Below, one piece after another: positions 46,162 through 55,353 of a stretch of 64,000 bases of DNA (its first letter is position 1; the number at the start of each line of letters is the position of its first letter). The notes beneath the pieces were generated by a model, which saw only the letters and a list, made by a program, of their open reading frames with translations, was not told where the DNA came from and did not search any database. The stretch lies in contig QFNC01000024.1 in NCBI GenBank assembly GCA_003240695.1, positions 1 through 64,000 on the forward strand, given 5' to 3'. This DNA comes from Pseudoxanthomonas suwonensis. Its GTDB lineage: Bacteria > Pseudomonadota > Gammaproteobacteria > Xanthomonadales > Xanthomonadaceae. A program made the translations under genes and the position numbers.

Positions 46162-46190
46162 CGGCACGCGGTAGCTGCAGTCGCATCGGC

Positions 46191-46745
46191 ATGGGCAACC
46201 GCCTGTCGAAGATCTACACCCGCACCGGCGACGACGGCAGCACCGGGCTGGGCGATGGCAGCCGCATCGACAAGGATTCCGCGCGGGTGGAAGCCTACGG
46301 CACGGTGGACGAAGCCAATTCGGCCATCGGTCTGGTGCTGGCCGGCGAGGTGCCCGAAGCCGTGCGCAGCCTGCTGGTGTCGGTGCAGCATCAATTGTTC
46401 GATCTGGGCGGTGAGTTGTGCATTCCCGGCCATGCGGCCATCGACGATGCCGATGTCACCGCGCTGGAGCGGCATCTGGATGCGTTCAACGCCGATCTGC
46501 CGCCGCTGCGCGAATTCATCCTGCCCGGCGGCGGCGAAGCGGCCGCGCGCTGCCATCTGGCCCGTACCATCGTGCGCCGCGCCGAGCGCCGCACGGTCAC
46601 CTTGGCGCGCGCCGAAACGGTGCGACCGCAGGCGATCCGCTATCTGAATCGCCTGTCCGATCTGCTGTTCGTGCTGGCCCGGGTGCTGGCCAAGGCCGAT
46701 GGCCATGGCGACGTGCTGTGGCAGCACGACCGCCGCAAGGCATGA
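46191..46745 (+). CDS. PduO-type cob(I)alamin adenosyltransferase
   Basis: 184 residues. Uses ATP to make adenosylcobalamin. The N-terminal ATP site is IYTRTGDDGSTGLGDGSRIDKD; VEAYGTVDEANSAIG, the FILPGG motif and RRAERRTV (corrinoid/ATP contacts) follow, and RYLNRLSDLLFVLAR ends the five-helix fold. The stop overlaps the next ATG as ATGA. Confidence 0.94.
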   Translation: MGNRLSKIYTRTGDDGSTGLGDGSRIDKDSARVEAYGTVDEANSAIGLVLAGEVPEAVRSLLVSVQHQLFDLGGELCIPGHAAIDDADVTALERHLDAFNADLPPLREFILPGGGEAAARCHLARTIVRRAERRTVTLARAETVRPQAIRYLNRLSDLLFVLARVLAKADGHGDVLWQHDRRKA

Positions 46746-47674
46746 CCCTGCGCATCTATACCCATCCGGATTGTCTGGCGCACGACACCGGCGTGGAGCA
46801 CGTGGAAACTCCGGAGCGTCTGCACGTGGTACTGCAGGCCCTGCGCAGCGGCTGCCCGCAGGCCGACTGGCAGCAGGCGCCGCTGGCCCCGCGCGAGGCG
46901 CTGCTGCGCGTGCATGCACCAGAACTCGTGGCGGCCGTGCTGGATCGCGACATCGACGCAATCCACTGGCTGGACGCCGACACCGCCCTGTCGCCCGGGT
47001 CGGCGCTGGCCGCACGCCGGGCCGCGGGCGCAACCTTGGCTGCCACCGACTGGGTGCTGCAGGGCCGCGACCGGCGCGCCTTCTGCGCAGTGCGCCCACC
47101 CGGCCACCATGCCACTACCGACACCGCGATGGGCTTCTGCCTGTTCAACAGCATTGCCGTGGCCGCGGCCCATGCGATGGCCGTCGGTGGCATGAAACGG
47201 ATCGCGATCGCCGACTTCGATGCGCATCATGGCAACGGCACCCAGGCCATCTTCCTGCGCGATCCGCGCGTGCTGTTCGCCAGTTCGCACCAATTGCCGC
47301 TGTATCCGGACAGCGGTTACGCGGAAGAGACCGGCATCGGCAACACGGTGAATGCGCCACTGCCGCCGCTGAGCGGCTCGGCCCAGTTCCGCAGCACCTG
47401 GCAACGACAGTTGCTGCCGCGCATCGATGATTTCCGGCCCGAACTGCTGTTCATTTCCGCCGGTTTCGATGGCCATCACGAGGATCCGCTGGCGCAGCTG
47501 CTGCTGCAGGCCGACGATTTCGCATGGGTCACCGCCGAACTGGTCGCCATCGCCCGGCGCCATGCGCAGGGCCGGGTGGTGTCGACGCTGGAAGGCGGTT
47601 ATGCGCTGGATGTGCTGGGTTCCTGTGCACTGGCGCATGTGACCGCGCTGGACAATCCCTATTCCGAATTCTGA
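46742..47674 (+). CDS. Histone deacetylase-family (acetylpolyamine/acetyl-lysine) hydrolase
   Basis: 310 residues. Arginase/deacetylase-fold zinc hydrolase. Conserved active-site pieces are RPPGHHA, DFDAHHGNGTQ (zinc ligands), SAGFDGHHEDPL and LEGGY. Bacterial members deacetylate acetyl-lysine or acetylpolyamines; the substrate is not evident. It is coupled to the adenosyltransferase gene by ATGA and overlaps the convergent msrB by 16 bases. Confidence 0.92.
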   Translation: MTLRIYTHPDCLAHDTGVEHVETPERLHVVLQALRSGCPQADWQQAPLAPREALLRVHAPELVAAVLDRDIDAIHWLDADTALSPGSALAARRAAGATLAATDWVLQGRDRRAFCAVRPPGHHATTDTAMGFCLFNSIAVAAAHAMAVGGMKRIAIADFDAHHGNGTQAIFLRDPRVLFASSHQLPLYPDSGYAEETGIGNTVNAPLPPLSGSAQFRSTWQRQLLPRIDDFRPELLFISAGFDGHHEDPLAQLLLQADDFAWVTAELVAIARRHAQGRVVSTLEGGYALDVLGSCALAHVTALDNPYSEF

Positions 47675-48084
47675 ACGGGATTCGCGGCGCCGGGTTCGAA
47701 CTGCAGGGCCGCGGAATTGATGCAGTAGCGCAGTCCGGTGGGTGGCGGACCGTCCGGAAACACGTGCCCCAGATGCGACCGGCAGCGCGCGCACAGCGCC
47801 TCGATGCGGTGCATGCCGTGGCTGCGGTCCTCGCGCTCGGCCACGGCACCGGATGCGACCGGTTCGAAATAGCTGGGCCAGCCAGTGCCGGACTCGAACT
47901 TGCTGGCCGAGGCGAACAGCGCAGCCCCGCAGGCCACGCAGTGATAGGTGCCGGCCGCCTTGTGGTTCCAGTAACGGCCGGTGAACGGCGGTTCGGTGGC
48001 CGAACAGCGGCACACGGCGTACTGCTCGGGGGTCAGTTGCGCGCGCCAGTGCGCGTCATCACGGGGGAAATCGTCGGTCGTCAT
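47659..48084 (-). CDS. msrB: Peptide methionine (R)-S-oxide reductase MsrB
   Basis: 141 residues. Repairs methionine-R-sulfoxide. The zinc cysteines are C49/C52 (HCVACG) and C98/C101 (CARCRSHLGHVF). The catalytic cysteine is C121 in RYCINSAAL. The start MTTDDFPRDD at 48084 is typical; upstream in-frame codons run into the lptD promoter region. It complements MsrA at 34.3-35.0 kb. Confidence 0.96.
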   Translation of the reverse strand: MTTDDFPRDDAHWRAQLTPEQYAVCRCSATEPPFTGRYWNHKAAGTYHCVACGAALFASASKFESGTGWPSYFEPVASGAVAEREDRSHGMHRIEALCARCRSHLGHVFPDGPPPTGLRYCINSAALQFEPGAANPVQNSE

Positions 48085-48187
48085 GATCGGTCTGCCAGGC
48101 AATGCCGGGCGCCAGTGTGGCATGCCGCGCGTTGCCGCCGCGCAGGCGATGCGGCAAGCTACGCCGGTTTTGATCGGATCATCGCCC

Positions 48188-50590
48188 GTGCGCCTCGCCT
48201 TCCGTCTGCTGCCATTGCCCCTGGGCATCGCCCTGTCCCTGTCCGCCTACGCACAGGATGCCAGTCCCGACGACTGGGGCCTGTGCCCCGTCGACGATGC
48301 GGTCCCCCCGTTCACCGAGGCGCAGATGCAGACCGCCCTGCCCGGCATGCAGCCCGGGCCGGCGCGCGACACCCAGCCCACCGACATCGAAGGCGACGCC
48401 ATCACCAGCACGGTGGGCGCGATCACCAATTTCAGCGGCAACGTGGCCCTGACCCGCGGCGACCAGTTCCTGGGCACCGACAACCTGCAGTACGACAGCG
48501 AAACCGGCAAGTACGTAGCCGACGGTACCGTGCGCTACCAGGACGCCGGCATGCGCATGGTGGCCGACCGCGCCGAAGGCGACCAGAACCTGGACAGCCA
48601 CAACGTGAAGAACGTGCGCTACCAGCTGGTCACCCGGCGCGGCAACGGCGGCGCCGAGCACATCGAACTGCAGGGCAGCCAGGGCAGCCTGTACGGCTCC
48701 ACCTATTCCACCTGCCCGCCCAACCAGCGGATGTGGGAACTGCGCGCGGGCCGCATCGACGTGGACACCGAAAAAGGCTTCGGCGTGGCCCGCAATGCCA
48801 CCCTGCGGGTGGGCAAGGTGCCGGTGCTGTACGTGCCGTGGCTGCAATTCCCCATCGACGAGCGGCGCAAGACCGGCCTGCTGTATCCGTCCATTTCGAT
48901 GTCCAATCGCAACGGCTTCGACTGGCGCCAGCCGATCTACTTCAACCTGGCTCCCAACTACGACTACACCCTGACCCCGCGGCTGATGAGCGACCGCGGC
49001 CTGATGCTCGGCAACGAATTCCGCTACCTGATTCCCGGCGGAACAGGCGAGCTGGACATCAACCTGCTGCCCTCCGACGACCTGACCGAGCGCGAGCGCG
49101 ACGAGGAAATCGCCGAGGGCGTGCCCGAGGAGAACTGGCGCAAGAAGAACCGCGGCAGCTTCCGCTTCAATGCGCAACAGAACCTGGGCCCGAACTGGCA
49201 GGCCCGCGCCAACCTGAACTGGATCAGCGACACCCGCTTCGTCGAGGACTTCAGCAACTCGCTGAACGGCATCAGCAATTACTCCATCTCCAGCGACATC
49301 GGCGTGTACGGCCGCGGACGCTGGTGGGATGCCGGCATCATGGCCGACCACTGGCAATTGGCCGACTACACCCTGCGCGACTTCCACATGCCCTACGACC
49401 GCCTGCCGCGGCTGTACCTGAACTGGGAACAGCCGCTGGGCGAGCGCTTCCGGGTCGGCGTGAATGCCGAAGGCACCCGCTTCTCGCACATCGACAGCGA
49501 CAGCCGCCCGGGTGGCAGCCGGGTGGACATCAAGCCCTTCGTCAGCATGCCGCTGGAAGGCGCCAGCTGGTTCATCAAGCCGACCCTGGCCTGGCGCTAC
49601 ACCACCTACCGACTGGAGGATGCCCTGGCGCAGCGGCTGGGCGGCGATACCACGCTGACCCGCAGCCTGCCGATCGCCTCGCTGGATGCCGGGCTGTTCT
49701 TCGACCGCGACACCAGCTTCGGCGGCGATCGCTACCTGAACACGCTGGAGCCGCGACTGTTCTATCTGAACGCGCCGCACCGCGACCAGAGCCACTACCC
49801 CATCTTCGATACCCAGCCGCTCACGTTCAGCTGGGGACAGCTGTTCCGCGACAACCGCTATTCCGGCGCCGATCGCCAGTCCGATGCCAACCAGCTGACC
49901 TTGGCCGTGTCCAGCCGTTTCATCCGCCAGTCCGACGGACTGGAAAAACTCACCGTGAATCTGGGCCAGATCCGCTACTTCAGCGACAGCCGGGTCGCCG
50001 CGGTCCCATGCCCAGACCCGCAGAATCCGGTGCCCGGCTGCGAACGTCCGGTGGAAAAAGGCAGCTCGGCCTGGGTCAGCGACGTGAACTACGCCATCAA
50101 CGACCGCTGGACGCTGGGCGCGTCCTACCAGTGGGATCCGAAATACCGCCGCCACGACCTGGCCAGCTTCCGCACCCGCTACCTGATCGGCGAGGACGGG
50201 ATCGTCAACCTCAACTACCGCTACCGGCGCGGGCTGATGGAGCAGGCCGACCTGTCGTTCCTGTATCCGATCAACCCCACCTGGAGCCTGGTGGGGCGCT
50301 ACTACTACTCCATCCAGGACCATTCCCTGCTGGAAGGCATTGCCGGCGTGCAATGGGAAAGCTGCTGCCTGGCCGCGCGGCTGGTGGGCCGCCGCTACCT
50401 GCGCAACCGCGGCGGCGAGCTGAACAACGCCATCCAGCTGGAAATCGAGCTGAAGGGCCTGGGTTCGGCCGGTCCGGACACGGAAAGCCGCCTGCGCCGC
50501 GCGATCCTCGGCTACAATCGCGAAGACCTGTACCTGCTCCCGCCTGCCGAAGTCCGCAACGGCGACGAACTGACTCCCGAGACCCCATGA
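48188..50590 (+). CDS. lptD: LPS-assembly protein LptD
   Basis: 800 residues. Outer-membrane beta barrel that with LptE inserts LPS into the outer leaflet. Signal peptide 1-20 (AYA cleavage), an N-terminal beta-jellyroll (TSTVGAITNFSGNVALTRGDQ), then a large barrel ending in the mid-50 kb region. Cysteines at CPVDD, TCPPN and WESCC fit the disulfides that control LptD maturation, which SurA and DsbA-type enzymes support. A GTG at 48188 (VRLAFRLLPLPL) is the only start giving a signal peptide directly. Confidence 0.95.
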   Translation: MRLAFRLLPLPLGIALSLSAYAQDASPDDWGLCPVDDAVPPFTEAQMQTALPGMQPGPARDTQPTDIEGDAITSTVGAITNFSGNVALTRGDQFLGTDNLQYDSETGKYVADGTVRYQDAGMRMVADRAEGDQNLDSHNVKNVRYQLVTRRGNGGAEHIELQGSQGSLYGSTYSTCPPNQRMWELRAGRIDVDTEKGFGVARNATLRVGKVPVLYVPWLQFPIDERRKTGLLYPSISMSNRNGFDWRQPIYFNLAPNYDYTLTPRLMSDRGLMLGNEFRYLIPGGTGELDINLLPSDDLTERERDEEIAEGVPEENWRKKNRGSFRFNAQQNLGPNWQARANLNWISDTRFVEDFSNSLNGISNYSISSDIGVYGRGRWWDAGIMADHWQLADYTLRDFHMPYDRLPRLYLNWEQPLGERFRVGVNAEGTRFSHIDSDSRPGGSRVDIKPFVSMPLEGASWFIKPTLAWRYTTYRLEDALAQRLGGDTTLTRSLPIASLDAGLFFDRDTSFGGDRYLNTLEPRLFYLNAPHRDQSHYPIFDTQPLTFSWGQLFRDNRYSGADRQSDANQLTLAVSSRFIRQSDGLEKLTVNLGQIRYFSDSRVAAVPCPDPQNPVPGCERPVEKGSSAWVSDVNYAINDRWTLGASYQWDPKYRRHDLASFRTRYLIGEDGIVNLNYRYRRGLMEQADLSFLYPINPTWSLVGRYYYSIQDHSLLEGIAGVQWESCCLAARLVGRRYLRNRGGELNNAIQLEIELKGLGSAGPDTESRLRRAILGYNREDLYLLPPAEVRNGDELTPETP

Positions 50591-51915
50591 CCCGATCCGC
50601 TTCCCTGCCGGCCAAGGCCGCGACCCTGCTGGCCTTCGCCTGGCTGGCCATTGCCCCGCTGCAGGCGCAGACCCTGCAACCGGTCGACCGCATCGCCGCG
50701 GTGGTGAACGAGGACGTGATCCTGCGCAGCGAACTGGATCGCGCCCTGGCCAACATCCGTGGCCAGTACGCCGGCCGCCAGCAGCAGCTGCCGCCAGATG
50801 CGGTGCTGGAGCGGCAAGTGCTGGAGCGGCTGATCGTGCTGCGCCTGCAGGTGGCGCGCGCCAACGAATCCGGCATCCGCATCAGCGACCAGGAGCTGGA
50901 CTCCGCCGTGTCGCAGGTCGCCGCGCAAAACAACATGGGCATCGATCAGCTTCGCGCGCAGCTGGCGCAGGATGGCACCACGCTGGCCGATTTCCGCAAT
51001 TCCGTGCGCGACGAACTGATCGTGCAGCGCCTGCGGCAGAGTTTCGCCCAGAGCCGCATCAACGTCAGCGAGGCCGAAGTGGATGCCGCACTGTCCACGC
51101 AACCGGCCGGCGGCGGCCTGCAGTACCGGCTGGCCCACATCCTGGTGGCATTGCCGGAAAACCCCACGCCCGACCAGATCGCCACCGGACAGAAGAAGAT
51201 CGACGGCATCAAGGAGCTGATCGACAAGGGCGAGATGGACTTCGCGGCCGCGGCGGCCCGCTATTCCGACAGCCAGAACGCGCTGGACGGCGGCGACCTG
51301 GGCTGGCGCGGCATGAACGAGATTCCTACCGCATTCGCCGGTGTCATCAGCACCCTGCAGCCGGGCCAGATGATCGGTCCGACCCGCGGCCCCAGCGGCT
51401 TCCAGCTGCTGCGGCTGGTGGAGACCCGCCAGGCCGACGCTGCAGCACCCGCTACCGTTACCCAGTACCAGGGTCGCCACATCCTGATCCGCACCGGCGA
51501 CGGCACGGACGATGCCGAGGCCAAGGCCCGCATCGACACCCTGCACGCCCGGCTGGCCGGCGGCGCGGACTTCGCCGAACTGGCGAAGGACGCCTCGCAG
51601 GACACCAACACCGCCAGCCGAGGCGGCGATCTGGGTTGGTTCACTCAGGACCAGTACGGCGCCGAATTCGGCAGCCACGTGGCCGGCCTGCAGGACGGAC
51701 AGCTGTCGCAGCCGTTCAAGACCACTGCCGGCTGGCACATCGTGCAGCGCCAGGCCACCCGGCAGGCGGCTGCAGCCGACGGCAACCGTCGCACGCAGGT
51801 GCGCGAAAGCATCGGCCAGCGCAAGCTGGAAGACGAATGGATGCGCTTCCTGCGCGAAATGCGCGGCGAAGCGTACGTGGACATCCGCACCGGCGACACC
51901 GCCAGCGGCGGCTGA
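50587..51915 (+). CDS. surA: Periplasmic chaperone and peptidyl-prolyl isomerase SurA
   Basis: 442 residues. Signal peptide 1-27, an N-terminal chaperone domain (VDRIAAVVNEDVILRSELDR), two parvulin domains (YRLAHILVALPENP and QYQGRHILIRTGDG regions, each followed by GGDLGW) and a C-terminal helix. It escorts barrel proteins such as LptD to the BAM complex. The ATG overlaps the lptD stop as ATGA, a classic arrangement. Confidence 0.96.
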   Translation: MTRSASLPAKAATLLAFAWLAIAPLQAQTLQPVDRIAAVVNEDVILRSELDRALANIRGQYAGRQQQLPPDAVLERQVLERLIVLRLQVARANESGIRISDQELDSAVSQVAAQNNMGIDQLRAQLAQDGTTLADFRNSVRDELIVQRLRQSFAQSRINVSEAEVDAALSTQPAGGGLQYRLAHILVALPENPTPDQIATGQKKIDGIKELIDKGEMDFAAAAARYSDSQNALDGGDLGWRGMNEIPTAFAGVISTLQPGQMIGPTRGPSGFQLLRLVETRQADAAAPATVTQYQGRHILIRTGDGTDDAEAKARIDTLHARLAGGADFAELAKDASQDTNTASRGGDLGWFTQDQYGAEFGSHVAGLQDGQLSQPFKTTAGWHIVQRQATRQAAAADGNRRTQVRESIGQRKLEDEWMRFLREMRGEAYVDIRTGDTASGG

Positions 51916-51916
51916 G

Positions 51917-52873
51917 GTGACCCGGCCGCGGCTGGCGCTGGTTCCGGGTGAACCGGCCGGCGTGGGGCCGGAACTGTGCGTGCGGGCACTGCTCCGGCGG
52001 CCTGGGTTCGATGCCGAGCTGATCGTGTATGGCGATTCCGCCGTGCTGCAGCAGGCCGCCGAACGCCTGCAGCTGCCGCTTCCGCCCGATCTGCCCTGCG
52101 TGCGCCATGCCGGACCGGCGCCGACGCAATTCGGCCATCCCGATCCTGCCAACGCGCCGGCCGTGATCGCGGCGTTGCAGGCCGCCGGCCGCGATTGTCT
52201 GGCCGGCACGGTGCACGGCCTGGTCACCGGGCCCACGCACAAGGCCAGCATCAACGCCGCCGGCATCGCCTATTCCGGCACCACCGAACTGCTGGCCGGA
52301 CAGGCTGGCTGCGCGGTGGTGATGCTGCTGGCCAACCCGAGCATGCGGGTGGCGCTGGCCACCACCCACCTGCCGCTGCGCGCCGTGGCCGATGCCATCG
52401 GCGTGGATGGACTCACCGGTACGCTGCGCATCCTGCACCGCGCACTGCGGCAGCAATTCGGCATCGAAAACCCGCGCGTCGCAGTCCTGGGGCTGAATCC
52501 GCATGCCGGCGAACAGGGCGTGCTGGGCTGGGAAGAAATTCGCATCATCACCCCGGTGCTGGAAACACTGCGCAGCGAAGGCTGGCTGCTGGATGGCCCG
52601 CTGCCGGCCGATACCGCCTTCCTGCCCGCGCGCCTTGCGCAGTGCGACGCGGTGCTGGCCATGTACCACGATCAGGGTCTGCCGGTGTTGAAGCATGCCG
52701 GCTTCGAGCAGGCGGTGAACATCACCCTGGGCCTGCCCTATCCGCGCGTGGCGGTGGACCACGGCACCGCGCTGGACCTGGCCGGCAGCGGCGGCGCCGA
52801 TCCATCCAGCCTGTTCGCGGCAATCGCCACCTGCGCGGGCATGGCCCGCCACCGCATGGAGACACTGCAATGA
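51917..52873 (+). CDS. pdxA: 4-hydroxythreonine-4-phosphate dehydrogenase PdxA
   Basis: 318 residues. NAD-dependent step of the DXP-dependent vitamin B6 pathway. VPGEPAGVGPE at the start, GPTHKASINAAG, the metal-binding LNPHAGEQG and YHDQGLPVLKH with the final VDHGTALDLAGSGGADPSS are family motifs. It begins with GTG one base after the surA stop. Its stop overlaps csaA as ATGA. Confidence 0.95.
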   Translation: MTRPRLALVPGEPAGVGPELCVRALLRRPGFDAELIVYGDSAVLQQAAERLQLPLPPDLPCVRHAGPAPTQFGHPDPANAPAVIAALQAAGRDCLAGTVHGLVTGPTHKASINAAGIAYSGTTELLAGQAGCAVVMLLANPSMRVALATTHLPLRAVADAIGVDGLTGTLRILHRALRQQFGIENPRVAVLGLNPHAGEQGVLGWEEIRIITPVLETLRSEGWLLDGPLPADTAFLPARLAQCDAVLAMYHDQGLPVLKHAGFEQAVNITLGLPYPRVAVDHGTALDLAGSGGADPSSLFAAIATCAGMARHRMETLQ

Positions 52874-53214
52874 CAGCCACCACCATCGACTGGGACGATT
52901 TCGAGCGCGTGGACCTGCGCGTGGGCCGCGTGGTTGCGGCCGAACCGTTCCCGCAGGCGCGCAAGCCCGCCTACATCCTGCAGGTGGATTTCGGGCCGGA
53001 TGTCGGCGTGCTGAAGTCCAGCGCGCAGATCACCGAGCACTACACGCCCGAATCGCTGATCGACCGGCTGGTGGTGGGCGTGGTGAATGTTCCGCCCAAG
53101 CAGATTGGCCCGCTGCGCTCGCAGTGCCTGATCACCGGTTTCCACGATGCCGACGGGGCCGTGCAGCTGTGCGTGCCCGATGGCGACATCGCACCCGGCA
53201 CTCGCCTGCGATGA
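52870..53214 (+). CDS. CsaA-like tRNA-binding protein
   Basis: 114 residues. A single OB-fold tRNA-binding domain of the type found in CsaA and at the C-terminus of methionyl-tRNA synthetase. VDLRVGRVVAAEPFPQARK, SSAQITEHY and GFHDADGAVQLCVPDGDI are characteristic. CsaA has been linked to export chaperoning in Bacillus; its role here is not evident. It overlaps pdxA by 4 bases and lies 10 bases before rsmA. Confidence 0.88.
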   Translation: MTATTIDWDDFERVDLRVGRVVAAEPFPQARKPAYILQVDFGPDVGVLKSSAQITEHYTPESLIDRLVVGVVNVPPKQIGPLRSQCLITGFHDADGAVQLCVPDGDIAPGTRLR

Positions 53215-53224
53215 GTCCGCGCCG

Positions 53225-54010
53225 ATGAATCACGCCTTCCACGAACCGGCCAAGAAAAGCCTGGGCCAGCATTTCCTGCACGAACGCGGCTTCGTGGAGC
53301 GGATCGTGCTGGCGGTCAATCCTCATCCGGGCGACGTGCTGGTGGAAATCGGTCCCGGGCAGGGCGCGATCACCTTTCCGCTGCTGCAGCGCCACGGCGC
53401 GCTGACCGCCATCGAGTTCGACCGCGACCTGCTGCAGCCACTGACCACGGCGGCGCAGCCACACGGCGCATTGACCCTGATTCACGCCAATGTGCTGGAT
53501 GTCGACTTCACCGAATTGGCTGCCGGCCGCCAACTGCGGTTGGTCGGCAACCTGCCCTACAACCTGTCCTCGCCGATCCTGTTTCACGTGCTGGATCACG
53601 CCGCGGTGGTGCAGGACATGCATTTCATGCTGCAGAAGGAAGTGGTGGACCGCATGGCCGCCGGCCCGGGCAGCAAGGTGTATGGTCGGCTCAGCGTGAT
53701 GCTGCAGGCCTACTGCACCGTCACCGCGCTGTTCACTGTACCACCGGGCGCGTTCCGGCCGCCGCCGAAGGTGGATTCGGCCGTGGTGCGGCTGGTGCCG
53801 CGCCATCCGGCCAGCATCGGCATCCACGATCCCGCGCGGTTTGCCGCCGTGGTGCGTGCGGCCTTCGGCCAGCGCCGCAAGACCCTGCGCAATGCGCTGC
53901 AGGCCGTGTGCGATGCCGATGCGCTGCACGCGGCCGGCATCGACCCGCAGGCCCGCGCCGAGCAACTGCCGGTGACGGATTTCGTGCACCTGGCGAACAC
54001 GTTGTCCTGA
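53225..54010 (+). CDS. rsmA: 16S rRNA adenine-N6,N6-dimethyltransferase RsmA (KsgA)
   Basis: 261 residues. Dimethylates A1518 and A1519 in 16S rRNA during small-subunit assembly. KKSLGQHFLHE at the start, the SAM motif VEIGPGQGAIT, and the catalytic LVGNLPYNLSSPI are present. The ATG at 53225 (MNHAFHEPAKK) gives the normal length. The cluster surA-pdxA-rsmA-apaG-apaH is conserved in gammaproteobacteria; csaA is the added gene. Confidence 0.96.
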   Translation: MNHAFHEPAKKSLGQHFLHERGFVERIVLAVNPHPGDVLVEIGPGQGAITFPLLQRHGALTAIEFDRDLLQPLTTAAQPHGALTLIHANVLDVDFTELAAGRQLRLVGNLPYNLSSPILFHVLDHAAVVQDMHFMLQKEVVDRMAAGPGSKVYGRLSVMLQAYCTVTALFTVPPGAFRPPPKVDSAVVRLVPRHPASIGIHDPARFAAVVRAAFGQRRKTLRNALQAVCDADALHAAGIDPQARAEQLPVTDFVHLANTLS

Positions 54011-54058
54011 TCCATCTCTATCGCGGCAGCGTTCACGCATGCTGGCTACACTGTCACC

Positions 54059-54457
54059 ATGCACACGCCCGAAGAACGCGACACCGCCGACTACACGCTG
54101 GAAATCAGCGTGGCCACCGAATTCCTGGAAGACCAGTCCGATCCGCAGGACGACCGCTACGTGTTCGCCTACACCATCCGCATCCGCAACCTGGGCAACC
54201 AGCCCGCGCAGCTGCTGAACCGGCACTGGATCATCACCGACGCCAATGGCCGGGTGGAGGAGGTGCGCGGCGAAGGCGTGGTCGGCGAACAGCCGCGGCT
54301 GGAACCGGGCGAAGACTTCACCTACACCTCCGGCGCGGTGCTGGCCACCGCAGTGGGCACCATGGAAGGCCGCTACGAGCTGGCAGGCGATGACGGCACC
54401 GTGTTCGAGGCGCCCATCCCGCCTTTCACCCTGTCGGTGCCGCGCACCCTGCATTGA
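54059..54457 (+). CDS. apaG: ApaG family protein
   Basis: 132 residues. Small fibronectin-III-like protein (DUF525). VFAYTIRIRNLGN, LLNRHWIITDANG, VGEQPRLEPGEDFTYTSGA and the glycine-rich turn before it are family features. Precise function is unclear; it is usually linked to apaH. Confidence 0.94.
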   Translation: MHTPEERDTADYTLEISVATEFLEDQSDPQDDRYVFAYTIRIRNLGNQPAQLLNRHWIITDANGRVEEVRGEGVVGEQPRLEPGEDFTYTSGAVLATAVGTMEGRYELAGDDGTVFEAPIPPFTLSVPRTLH

Positions 54458-54473
54458 TGAAAGGCTTGGCGGA

Positions 54474-55298
54474 ATGAGTGTCTGGGCCATCGGTGACCTG
54501 CAGGGCTGCTACGACGTCACCCAGCGGCTGTTGGACGCGATCCGCTTCGATCCGGCGCGGGATCGGCTGTGGTTCTGTGGCGACCTGGTCAACCGCGGCG
54601 GCCAGTCGCTGGAAACCCTGCGCCTGGTGCACCGCCTGCGCGACTACAGCACGGTGGTGCTGGGCAACCACGACCTGTCGCTGCTGGCCATCGGCGAGCG
54701 CACCCGCGCCGAGCAGCAGCGGGTCAATCCCGACCTGCAGCGCATCGTGCTGGCCGACGACGCCCGCGAACTGCTGGACTGGCTGCGTGGCTGCAAGCTG
54801 GTGCATCGCGACGAACAACTCGGTTGGATGATGGTGCACGCCGGGCTGGCGCCGCAATGGACCTGCGCCATGGCCGAACGGCACGCGCGCGAGGTGGAGC
54901 AGCGCCTGCACGGCGACGGCTACCGCAAGCTGCTGAAGAACATGTACGGCGACCAGCCCGCCTGGGGGCCGCAGCTGCGCGGCAACGACCGCGACCGTGC
55001 CATCATCAACATCATGACCCGCATGCGCTACTGCACTCCGCGCGGCCGCATCGCCTTCGACCAGAAAGGCGCGCCGGGCACGCAGCCGCCGGGGCTGTAC
55101 CCGTGGTATGCGGTGCCCGGCCATGCCGCACGCGAACAGAAGATCGTGTGCGGCCACTGGAGCACGCTGGGCCTGTTCATCGGCCACGGCGTGCATGCCA
55201 TCGACACCGGCGCGGTGTGGGGCGGGAAACTCACCGCGCTGCAACTGGACACGGACGAGCTGCGCGTGGTGCAGGTGCCCGGGCGGATGTCGGGTTGA
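54474..55298 (+). CDS. apaH: Symmetrical bis(5'-nucleosyl)-tetraphosphatase ApaH
   Basis: 274 residues. Metallophosphatase that cleaves Ap4A to two ADP and removes Np4 caps from RNA. The metal-site motifs IGDLQGCYD, FCGDLVNRG, LGNHDLSL and VHAGLAPQW are intact. The ATG at 54474 follows apaG by 16 bases. It ends the lptD-to-apaH run. Confidence 0.95.
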   Translation: MSVWAIGDLQGCYDVTQRLLDAIRFDPARDRLWFCGDLVNRGGQSLETLRLVHRLRDYSTVVLGNHDLSLLAIGERTRAEQQRVNPDLQRIVLADDARELLDWLRGCKLVHRDEQLGWMMVHAGLAPQWTCAMAERHAREVEQRLHGDGYRKLLKNMYGDQPAWGPQLRGNDRDRAIINIMTRMRYCTPRGRIAFDQKGAPGTQPPGLYPWYAVPGHAAREQKIVCGHWSTLGLFIGHGVHAIDTGAVWGGKLTALQLDTDELRVVQVPGRMSG

Positions 55299-55353
55299 GC
55301 AGTGCGTTCAATGCACAAGGCTGTCCGGATTCCGGTCAGCCTGCCCTGCCCGA

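Noticed and set aside
47524..50586. Very long open frame running into surA from 47524
   Set aside because: Only the part from 50587 is SurA; the rest is an alternative frame of lptD and the deacetylase-like gene.
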